7,913 bases of DNA from Gemmatimonadaceae bacterium. Lineage in GTDB: Bacteria; Gemmatimonadota; Gemmatimonadetes; Gemmatimonadales; Gemmatimonadaceae. The position numbers and the translations under genes are program-made. The DNA lies in assembly GCA_013361745.1 (NCBI GenBank), contig JABFXM010000159.1, positions 1 to 7,913 of the forward strand, given 5' to 3'. The notes below the pieces were generated by a model. The model was not told the DNA's origin, did no database searches, and saw nothing but the letters and a program-made list of their open reading frames with translations. How positions within the stretch are numbered: position 1 is the first letter of the stretch; every line of letters begins with the position of its first letter. This document shows positions 1 through 5,377 of this stretch, one piece after another.

Positions 1-444
1 CCCGCGGTGAAGCTGCACTGGTACGACGGGGGAATGCTCCCCGAGCGGCCGCGCTGGTATCCGGACGACATGCCGCTGCAGCCTGGAGGGGGCGGGATCT
101 TCGTCGGCGAGAAGGGGATCCTCGTCTACGAGACGTACGGCAACAACCCGCGCGTCTTCCCCGAGGATGTCGCGGCGAAGGCGGCCGCGGTCCCGCAGAG
201 CGTCGCCCGGATCACGGTGCCGCACGAGGTGAACTTCGCGCAGGCGTGCAAGGGCGAGGCGACGGCGAGCGCGCCCTTCGAGTACGCGAGCGCGCTCACC
301 GAGACGATGTTGCTCGGCATCGTCGCGCTGCGCTCCGGCCAGGGCCGCCGCATTCTCTACGACGCGGACGCCATGCGCGTGACGAACGTGCCGGAGGCGA
401 ACGCGTTACTGACGCGAGATTATCGGAAGGGGTGGGAGCTGTGA
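1..444 (+). CDS. Gfo/Idh/MocA family oxidoreductase, C-terminal part (5' truncated by window edge)
   Basis: The frame is open from the first base and ends at TGA 442-444, so only the last 147 residues of the protein are visible. They match the C-terminal substrate-binding half of Gfo/Idh/MocA oxidoreductases: the opening LHWYDGGMLPERP block, a GGGGIFVGEKG turn, a YGNNPRVFP segment, HEVNFAQACKG, then FEYASALTETMLLGIVALR and a closing RDYRKGWEL. The NAD(P)-binding Rossmann fold and the catalytic EKP-type motif would lie upstream of the window, so cofactor, catalytic residues and any Tat signal cannot be judged. Members oxidise or reduce hydroxyl/keto groups on sugars and cyclitols; some oxidise C3 of glycosides. 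Neighbouring DUF1080, TIM-barrel and MFS genes favour a sugar substrate, which is inference. The GTG at position 7 is internal and not a start. The gene converges on the MFS gene across about 140 bp. Confidence 0.9.
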   Translation, partial: PAVKLHWYDGGMLPERPRWYPDDMPLQPGGGGIFVGEKGILVYETYGNNPRVFPEDVAAKAAAVPQSVARITVPHEVNFAQACKGEATASAPFEYASALTETMLLGIVALRSGQGRRILYDADAMRVTNVPEANALLTRDYRKGWEL

Positions 445-474
445 GTCGCTGACCGCGGCGGGCCGGACGCGACG

Positions 475-586
475 GGCTGGAGGCTGCAGGCCGTCAGCGG
501 CCGCGGCACTACGCACGACAACGGCGACTCGGGGAACCCCCTCGAGCCGCCGTCGCTTGCAGCTTCCAGCCTCCAGCTTCCAGCCT
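475..586. repeat. Imperfect inverted repeat with tandem AGCTTCCAGCCT units between convergent genes
   Basis: The 140-bp gap between the convergent oxidoreductase and MFS genes holds no gene. The left arm 475-491 (GGCTGGAGGCTGCAGGC) pairs with 555-571, matching 15 of 17 positions. On the right side the 12-mer AGCTTCCAGCCT occurs twice with a 14-bp period (561-572 and 575-586), and the second copy runs into the MFS stop codon (585-587 on the minus strand). The loop contains a further GC-rich, imperfectly self-complementary stretch around 522-553 (GGGGAACCCC at its centre). It could fold in transcripts from either side and so act as a bidirectional terminator or mRNA end-protector, but neither side has a T-tract. 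It may instead be a copy of a dispersed intergenic repeat. The structure is seen directly; the function is inferred. Confidence 0.6.
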
Positions 587-1877
587 ACGCCGTGACCGGC
601 GCCGTCGTCGGCTCGACGGGTTCGTCGGGGTGCGACGCGGCTCTCGGTCGGAAGATGATCGCGAAGATGATCGCGATGACGAGAGCGCCCAAGGCCGGCG
701 CCATCCAGACCGAGCGCCAGTCGTGCGCCGGGGCGCCGTTCGCGCCCGTGATGCGGTACGATCCGACGACCGCGCCCGAGACCCACGCCCCGACGAAGTA
801 GCCGACGCCGTTCGTCACGAAGTTGATGAAGCCCTGCGCCGCGCCGCGGACGCGTGGACCCGCCTTCTCGTCGGTGTAGATCTGGCCGGCGACGAAGAAG
901 AAGTCGTAGCAGACGCCGTGGAGCAGGATGCCGAGGTAGAGCAGCCACATCCCCGGGCCGACGTTGCCGCGGCTGAAGGCGAAGTAGCGCAGTGCCCAGG
1001 CGAGCATCCCGCCGAGCATGATCCCGCGGATCCCGAGCTTCCGCAGCGCGAAGGGGAGCAGCAGCATGAATCCGACCTCGGACATCTGCCCGAAGGTCTG
1101 GATGAAGGCCGCGTCCTTGACGCCGATCTCGTTGAGGAAGGGGTTCGTGAAGGCGTAGTAGAACTGCAGCGGGATGCAGAGGAGGAAGCTTCCGATCACG
1201 AAGATCAGGAAGGCGCGATCCTTCAGCAGGTGCAGCGCGTCGAGCCCGATCGCGTCACGCGCGCTGAAGGGCGCGCCGGCGGCCTTCGGCGGCGTATGCG
1301 GCAGCGCGAGCGAGTAGACGCCGAGCACCGCCGAGCCGATCGCCGCGACGCGGAGCGGGAGGGCGAGCGCGTCCGCGTGGAGCACCTTGCTGACGATGAT
1401 CCCGGCGACGATCCAGCCGAGCGTTCCGAGCACGCGGATGAAGGGGAAGTCGCGCGCCGGATCGGAGACGTGGTGGAAGGAAATCGAGTTCGACAGGCTC
1501 AGCGTCGGCATGTAGCAGAGCGCGTACAGGATCAGCAGGGGGAAGAACGCGCCCCAGTTGGTCTGCGTCGAGACGAGCCAGAGGAGGACGGCGCCGAGCA
1601 GGTGCAGGATCGCCATCAGCTTCTCGCTCGCGAAGAAGCGGTCGGCGACCATGCCGACGAAGAAGGGCGAGACGATCGCCGCGATCGCCGTCGCGCTGTA
1701 GGCGAGGCCGACCTGCTGATCGCTGAAGTGCAGCGTCTGCGAGAGGTACGTGCCGACGGTGACGAACCACGACCCCCACACGAAGTACTGCAGGAACATC
1801 ATCGCGGCGAGCCGGACGCGCGCGCCGCTCACGGGCGCGTGCGTGTCCGCGGCGATGGTCTGATTGACGCGGCTCAT
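585..1877 (-). CDS. MFS transporter, nucleoside:H+ symporter (NHS)-like carrier
   Basis: This 430-residue integral inner-membrane carrier has the length and hydrophobic pattern of a 12-helix MFS protein. It has a short polar N-terminus (1-22), a first helix containing [17 protein letters not shown] (about 29-45), the cytoplasmic loop [12 protein letters not shown] (75-86) in the place of the MFS A-motif, a central loop at about 193-220, and a late block [20 protein letters not shown] (321-340) followed by [21 protein letters not shown]. These blocks are typical of the Nuc_H_symport-like group, which is common beside sugar oxidoreductase genes in environmental bacteria. The polar tail 411-430 is unremarkable. 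The start at 1877 is set by the GGGAG Shine-Dalgarno five bases upstream and by the ATGA overlap with the DUF1080 gene. The frame remains open upstream, but that extension lies over the DUF1080 gene and is arginine-rich shadow. Likely substrate is a sugar, oxidised sugar or nucleoside; the sequence does not decide. Confidence 0.9.
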   Translation of the reverse strand: MSRVNQTIAADTHAPVSGARVRLAAMMFLQYFVWGSWFVTVGTYLSQTLHFSDQQVGLAYSATAIAAIVSPFFVGMVADRFFASEKLMAILHLLGAVLLWLVSTQTNWGAFFPLLILYALCYMPTLSLSNSISFHHVSDPARDFPFIRVLGTLGWIVAGIIVSKVLHADALALPLRVAAIGSAVLGVYSLALPHTPPKAAGAPFSARDAIGLDALHLLKDRAFLIFVIGSFLLCIPLQFYYAFTNPFLNEIGVKDAAFIQTFGQMSEVGFMLLLPFALRKLGIRGIMLGGMLAWALRYFAFSRGNVGPGMWLLYLGILLHGVCYDFFFVAGQIYTDEKAGPRVRGAAQGFINFVTNGVGYFVGAWVSGAVVGSYRITGANGAPAHDWRSVWMAPALGALVIAIIFAIIFRPRAASHPDEPVEPTTAPVTA

Positions 1878-2632
1878 TGCAGCTCCCGGATCTTGGCGTT
1901 GCGGATGGAGAGCGCGCCGTCGTGGTCGCCCTGGATGCCGATGTGGCCGCGCTTGGCGACGCCGTAGCTCGGGTACGCGCCGAACTTGCTCGCCTTGACC
2001 TTCGCCGCCCAGTCGGGGCTTCCGAGCTCGTACTCGACCACCTTCTGCCCGTTGAGCCAGTGCTCGACGTGATTGCCGCGGACGACGATGCGCGTCGTGT
2101 TCCACTGGCCGGCCGGCTTCACGATCCCCGCGGGCGAGGGATAGATCCCGTACGCGGCGCCCGCGGCGGTGAGGCGGCTCTTGCCGTCGGGATGCCGCGC
2201 GTCGTCGAGCAGCTGATACTCCGGGCCGCTCCAGTAGATCTTGTCCTGGTCTTCCGTCGCGCGGTAGAAGATCCCGGCGTTGCCGCCCGGGGTGAGCATC
2301 CAGTCGAGGGTGAGCTCGAAGTCGCCGTACTGGTCGCGCGTGACGAGATCCTCGACGCTTCCCTTCTTCGAGAGGACGCCGTCGCTGACGGTCCATCCCT
2401 TCGGCAGCGAGTCGCTCTTGTAGCCGCGCCACGCGGGCGCCGCGTTCTGCTCGATGAGCGAGTGCCAGTTGGTGTCGGGGGCGGTGGAACCCGCGGCCGT
2501 CGCGGTGGTGATCGTGGACGTCCTGGCCGCGGTGGAGTCGGTCTTCGTGTCGGTGCGTGAGGTGGCGCAGGCGACGACGAGTGCGGCGGTGATGGCGGGG
2601 AGAGCGGCTCGGGCAGAGACGGGTATGGTCAT
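1874..2632 (-). CDS. DUF1080 / 3-keto-disaccharide hydrolase-like lipoprotein
   Basis: This 252-residue exported protein begins with a lipoprotein signal: [22 protein letters not shown], with a VVAC lipobox at 19-22 and Cys22 as the predicted lipidated residue. A Ser/Thr/Ala-rich linker follows (23-52), then one DUF1080 domain (about 53-252). This is the PF06439 fold, a concanavalin-like jelly roll; members include hydrolases or lyases of 3-keto-glycosides. Recognisable blocks are [22 protein letters not shown] (starting at 103, shown in part), GPEYQLLDD (136-144), [19 protein letters not shown] (177-195) and [20 protein letters not shown] (229-248). The start at 2632 gives the best signal peptide and has GGAG just upstream, though unusually close. 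An in-frame ATG at 2665 would add 11 residues and has poorer spacing. It is the first gene of an operon with the MFS carrier. Cleavage of 3-keto-sugars is a family-based inference; some DUF1080 proteins have no known substrate. Confidence 0.87.
   Translation of the reverse strand: MTIPVSARAALPAITAALVVACATSRTDTKTDSTAARTSTITTATAAGSTAPDTNWHSLIEQNAAPAWRGYKSDSLPKGWTVSDGVLSKKGSVEDLVTRDQYGDFELTLDWMLTPGGNAGIFYRATEDQDKIYWSGPEYQLLDDARHPDGKSRLTAAGAAYGIYPSPAGIVKPAGQWNTTRIVVRGNHVEHWLNGQKVVEYELGSPDWAAKVKASKFGAYPSYGVAKRGHIGIQGDHDGALSIRNAKIRELQ
1883..1887 (-). promoter_or_regulatory. Shine-Dalgarno of the MFS gene, inside the upstream gene, with ATGA stop/start overlap
   Basis: Read on the minus strand, GGGAG is followed by CTGCA and then ATGA. 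The ATG (1877-1875) starts the MFS gene, and the TGA (1876-1874) ends the DUF1080 gene. The ribosome-binding site is therefore made of the last codons of the DUF1080 gene. This arrangement is typical of translationally coupled pairs, so the two proteins are probably made together from one transcript. Confidence 0.8.
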
Positions 2633-2766
2633 GGCTCCGGGGGCGCGGGTAGGAATTGCGGGCATAACCTACGGCGAGGAACGCCGGACCGCGAGAGCCG
2701 GGGCGAGGCGTGCTTTGCGGGGGTGGCATCGGATCGCTCCGTGTGGCGGTCCGGCCTCCAACTGGT

Positions 2767-2900
2767 GAACGACAATCACACGGATCGACACGGATTCACA
2801 CGGATCCGACTCTCGGTCATGTGCGACGGAATGGTCTCGCCTGGCGGCCCGGCATGCCCTCTCCGTGAAGATCCGTGCAAATCCGTGAAGATTGTAGTTC
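2767..2900. repeat. 134-bp palindromic element with ATCCGTG units every 10 bp
   Basis: The left arm contains CACGGAT three times at an exact 10-bp period (2779-2785, 2789-2795, 2799-2805). The right arm has the complementary unit three times at the same period (CTCCGTG 2861-2867, then ATCCGTG 2871-2877 and 2881-2887). The symmetry extends outwards: the left end GAACGACAATC (2767-2777) is the inverted counterpart of GATTGTAGTTC (2890-2900), with one mismatch in 11. The arms are therefore about 40 bp and enclose about 55 bp, which contains the small palindrome GGCATGCC. Matching outer boxes with tandem inner units look like a defined mobile or REPIN/MITE-like element rather than a simple terminator. 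No clear target-site duplication is visible at the flanks (ACTGGT on the left, GTCGGT on the right). A regulatory site for the two divergent genes is the main alternative, since helically phased repeats can bind a protein. Confidence 0.7.
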
Positions 2901-2985
2901 GTCGGTTAGTGTCCCGCCGAGCGACAGGGTCACGAGCGCATTGCGCCCCGTCCGTCCACTCGCCATGTTCGCCGCGACATCGACT

Positions 2986-2989
2986 GGAG
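2986..2989 (+). promoter_or_regulatory. Shine-Dalgarno that fixes the start of the TIM-barrel gene
   Basis: GGAG lies five bases before the ATG at 2995. It supports this start over the longer open frame, whose earlier starts include GTG 2875 and ATG 2965. The protein from 2995 begins directly with a Tat-type signal peptide, which agrees with this choice. Confidence 0.75.
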
Positions 2990-2994
2990 AATTC

Positions 2995-3939
2995 ATGTCC
3001 GACGAGAAGAGCGCTTTCGGCGCACCCCAGGACCGCAGGTCCTTTCTGACGAAGCTGGGCGGCGCGGCGATCGCGGCGAGTGGGCTCGGGACGCTCGCCT
3101 GCGCGATGGCGCCGGCGACGGGAAGCGCGACCACCCCCAGCGCCGGTACCGCGGCGGCGGGAGCGAGCACCGGGGCGAAGATCCGGCCCCTCGGCGTCCA
3201 GCTCTACACCGTGCGCGACGAGATGCAGAAGGACGTCGCGGCGACGCTCGCACGCGTCGCGCAGATCGGCTACACCGAGGTCGAGTTCGCGGGCTACTTC
3301 AACCACAGCCCCGAAGAGATCCGCGCGATGCTCGATCGCAACGGGCTGACGGCGCCCTCGTCGCACATCGCGCTGCAGACGCTGCAGGGTGATCTGTCGG
3401 GCGTGATCGCGGCGTCGAAGACGATCGGTCATCAGTACATCGTCTGCCCGTGGCTCGACCCGAGCCAGCGCGGCAGCACCGTGGACGCGTGGAAGAGCTT
3501 CGGCCAGACGCTCACCGACATCGGGCGCCGGGTGCAGCAGGCCGGGCTCCAGTTCGCGTATCACAACCACGACTTCGAGTTCCAGAAGATCGGCGACGTC
3601 GTCCCCTTCGAGGTGCTGCTCGCGAACAGCGATCCGTCGCTGGTGAAGATCGAGATGGATCTCTACTGGGCGACGAAGGGCGGCCAGGATCCGCTCGCCT
3701 GGTTCGCGAAGTATCCGGGGCGCTTCCCGCTCGTGCACGTCAAGGATGCGCGTGGCGCATCGATGGACATGGCGCCGGTGGGCAGCGGGAACATCGACTG
3801 GAAGCGCATCTTCGCGAAGCGCGAGCTGGCGGGGATCCAGCACTACTTCGTCGAGCACGACAGCGCGGCCGAGTATCCCGGCGGCTCCTTCGCGTCGATC
3901 GCGGCGAGCTACAACTACCTGCGGGATCTGACGGTCTGA
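2995..3939 (+). CDS. Tat-exported TIM-barrel protein, sugar phosphate isomerase/epimerase family
   Basis: The protein is 314 residues. Residues 1-40 form a Tat-like signal: a twin arginine at 14-15 in DRRSFLTK, then a weakly hydrophobic LGGAAIAASGLGTLACA. Either signal peptidase I cleaves near ACA, or Cys36 is lipidated, although TLAC is a poor lipobox. After an Ala/Thr/Gly linker comes an AP_endonuc_2-type (PF01261) barrel at about 63-314. It begins IRPLGVQLYTVRDEM and contains YTEVEFAG (93-100), SSHIAL with His124, FAYHNHDFEF with His190, His192 and Glu195, KIEMDLYW with Glu220 and Asp222, HVKD with His248 and Asp251, and FVEHD with Glu287 and His288. These acidic and histidine residues fit the divalent-metal site of the family. 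Such proteins isomerise, epimerise or dehydrate keto-sugars; export and the neighbouring DUF1080 gene suggest periplasmic work on oxidised sugars, which is inference. The gene is divergent from the DUF1080 operon and is followed by a hairpin repeat. Confidence 0.9.
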   Translation: MSDEKSAFGAPQDRRSFLTKLGGAAIAASGLGTLACAMAPATGSATTPSAGTAAAGASTGAKIRPLGVQLYTVRDEMQKDVAATLARVAQIGYTEVEFAGYFNHSPEEIRAMLDRNGLTAPSSHIALQTLQGDLSGVIAASKTIGHQYIVCPWLDPSQRGSTVDAWKSFGQTLTDIGRRVQQAGLQFAYHNHDFEFQKIGDVVPFEVLLANSDPSLVKIEMDLYWATKGGQDPLAWFAKYPGRFPLVHVKDARGASMDMAPVGSGNIDWKRIFAKRELAGIQHYFVEHDSAAEYPGGSFASIAASYNYLRDLTV

Positions 3940-3975
3940 GCGCGAGCCCGTTCGCTGGAAGTTGCTGCTGATTCG

Positions 3976-4050
3976 AAACACGAAGGTCACGAAGGAGCGC
4001 GAAGGAGGCTTCAGCGGAACCCTTCCTGCTCCTTTGTGACCTTCGTGTTC
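3976..4050. repeat. 30-bp inverted repeat (CACGAAGG units), possible terminator or REP-like element
   Basis: Arms 3976-4005 and 4021-4050 match at 26 of 30 positions, rising to 28 of 30 if G-U pairs are allowed in RNA, around a 15-nt loop. The outer half contains 14 perfect consecutive pairs (AACACGAAGGTCAC). Each arm is made of three related 8-mers, CACGAAGG, CACGAAGG and CGCGAAGG, spaced 9 and 10 bp apart. The element starts 37 bp after the stop of the TIM-barrel gene and ends 66 bp before the next start on the same strand. It should fold strongly in read-through RNA, but there is no T-tract after it, so rho-independent termination is uncertain. Similar CACGAAGG strings are, as far as I recall, scattered between genes in other environmental bacterial genomes. 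Confidence 0.7.
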
Positions 4051-4115
4051 AATCGCCAGAGAGCGCTGACGCCAGACGAACCGCGCGTAGCATGAATCCG
4101 TCCTCCGGGAAACCG

Positions 4116-5363
4116 ATGCAATCGTTCATCCGGCGTGCCGCGCTCGTGCTCGGCGCGCTCACGCTCTTCGTGCGCCCGGCGAGCGCGCAGGAGGATTCGA
4201 CCGCGCGCACGATCGCGCCCGGCGTGACGCTGCGGCACATCGTGCGCGCCGAAGGACCGTGGGTGATCCATGCACTCAGCGTCGATCTCGCGAATCACGA
4301 TCTCGCGGTCGGCGTCGCGCGTGCCTGCGACCGGCTGACGGGGCGCGAGCGGCCGAGCGCGATCTCGAAGCGGCTCAACGCGGCGGGGGAGCAGGTGCTG
4401 GCGGCGATCAACGCCGGCTTCTTCGATCTCGAGGGCGGCAGCGGCGCGACCGTCGGCAACGTCGTCGTCGACGGCGAGATCGCGCAGGCGAGCGGCACGA
4501 CGGCGAGCCTCGCGCCGCGTCCGCGCCCGATCCGATCGCAGCTCGCGATCGAGTCGAACGGGCGACCGGTGATCGCGCGCTTCCGTCTCGCCGGGAGCGT
4601 TCGCAGCGCGCACGGTCGCTGGACGCTCGGCGCGCTGAACGAGCCGCCGGTGCCGGACGGGGTGACGCTGTACAGCGAGTGGTCGCAGCGCCCACCGCGC
4701 GTCCCGGCGACGATGCGCGCGGTGTCGGTGCCGCTGGTGCTCGTCGCCCGATCCGGAGACACGCTGCGCTACCGCGTGCTCGCCGACGCGCGCGACACGA
4801 CGGAGCGCGGGCTCGTCGTCGGCACCGGATCGTTCGCGGCGAAGGTGGCCGCGCTGCGCGCGGGGGAGCGCGTCACCGCCGTCGCGACGATGACCCCGGA
4901 TGGCACGCCGCGCGCCCTCGTCACCGGCTGGCCGGCGATCGTGCGCGATGGGCGCAGCCTCGTCGAGACCGTCGACTCGCTCGAGGGCGCGTCGAAGGGA
5001 TTCGCGACGACGCGGCACCCGCGCTCCGCGGTGGGGATCTCGCGCGGCGGAGACACGTTGCTGCTCCTCGCGGTGGACGGGCGCCAGGCGTCGAGCGTCG
5101 GGATGTCGCTCGCCGAGCTGGCGCGGACGATGATCGGGCTCGGCGCGTGGAGCGCGCTGAACCTCGACGGCGGCGGGTCGACCGCGCTCGTCGTGAACGA
5201 CAGCGTCGTGAGCTCTCCGTCGGATCCGACTGGTGAGCGCGCGGTAGGGGACGTGCTGCTCGTCACGCGTGCGGCGGGTTCGGCGCGAATCACGCGCAGA
5301 CTACCCGCGCGCGCCAGCATACCGAGCTGCGTGCTGGCCGGCGCACGCGACCCGGATCGTTGA
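4116..5363 (+). CDS. Exported phosphodiester glycosidase family protein (NAGPA domain)
   Basis: The protein is 415 residues with a Sec signal peptide, MQSFIRRAALVLGALTLFVR-PASA, predicted to be cut after ASA (residue 24). The rest resembles the NAGPA/DUF2233 fold (PF09992) of phosphodiester glycosidases, which remove sugars linked through phosphodiester bonds. Bacterial members act outside the cytoplasm, often on cell-wall or exopolysaccharide material. Characteristic blocks are AINAGFFDLEGG (97-108), HPRSAVGI (301-308), LLLLAVDGRQ (315-324), GMSLAELARTMIGLGAWSAL (329-348) and NLDGGGSTALVVN (349-361), ending with ERAVGDVLLV (374-383). The middle part (about 150-295) is less conserved. After residue 385 there is an Arg/Ala-rich tail of about 30 residues with one Cys and no recognisable domain. 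An in-frame ATG at 4092 would add eight residues but has no Shine-Dalgarno; 4116 has GGGA five bases upstream. It may be transcribed alone; the natural substrate is unknown. Confidence 0.85.
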   Translation: MQSFIRRAALVLGALTLFVRPASAQEDSTARTIAPGVTLRHIVRAEGPWVIHALSVDLANHDLAVGVARACDRLTGRERPSAISKRLNAAGEQVLAAINAGFFDLEGGSGATVGNVVVDGEIAQASGTTASLAPRPRPIRSQLAIESNGRPVIARFRLAGSVRSAHGRWTLGALNEPPVPDGVTLYSEWSQRPPRVPATMRAVSVPLVLVARSGDTLRYRVLADARDTTERGLVVGTGSFAAKVAALRAGERVTAVATMTPDGTPRALVTGWPAIVRDGRSLVETVDSLEGASKGFATTRHPRSAVGISRGGDTLLLLAVDGRQASSVGMSLAELARTMIGLGAWSALNLDGGGSTALVVNDSVVSSPSDPTGERAVGDVLLVTRAAGSARITRRLPARASIPSCVLAGARDPDR

Positions 5364-5377
5364 GGTAGCGCCACAGC

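Larger units (their letters stand above)
2633..2994. other. Divergent intergenic region between the DUF1080 operon and the TIM-barrel gene
   Basis: About 360 bp separate the two divergent start codons, and no convincing coding sequence lies here. The centre (2767-2900) is occupied by a large inverted repeat described separately. Roughly 130 bp on the left and 95 bp on the right remain for the two promoters. I could not find a convincing sigma-70 -35/-10 pair on either strand. The open frame that runs into the TIM-barrel gene from GTG 2875 begins inside the repeat and has no family similarity, so it is not treated as coding. Confidence 0.6.

Noticed and set aside
630..1967. Long plus-strand open frame (445 codons) opposite the MFS gene
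   Set aside because: Arg/Glu/Asp-rich translation with no family similarity. It is the antisense shadow of a well-supported membrane protein in GC-rich DNA.
1878..2729. Upstream extension of the MFS frame to a 714-residue protein
   Set aside because: The extension overlaps the DUF1080 gene in another frame and is Arg/His-rich. The MFS start at 1877 has its own Shine-Dalgarno and stop/start overlap.
2779..2887. Possible CRISPR-like array from regularly spaced ATCCGTG units
   Set aside because: Units are 7 bp with 3-bp spacers and are inverted between the two arms. No cas genes are present.
2875..2994. N-terminal extension of the TIM-barrel protein from GTG 2875
   Set aside because: The first codons lie in the repeat, the extension would hide the Tat signal, and GGAG sits right before ATG 2995.
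2776..3990. Long minus-strand open frame (404 codons) opposite the TIM-barrel gene
   Set aside because: Arg-rich shadow composition, starts inside the palindromic repeat, and lies opposite a gene with clear motifs.
4011..5018. Minus-strand open frame (335 codons) opposite the glycosidase gene
   Set aside because: Arg-rich low-complexity shadow with no recognisable domain.
5329..5348. GCGTGC / GCACGC hairpin as a terminator of the glycosidase gene
   Set aside because: Only a 6-bp stem, inside the coding sequence, with no T-tract. Such stems are expected by chance in GC-rich DNA.
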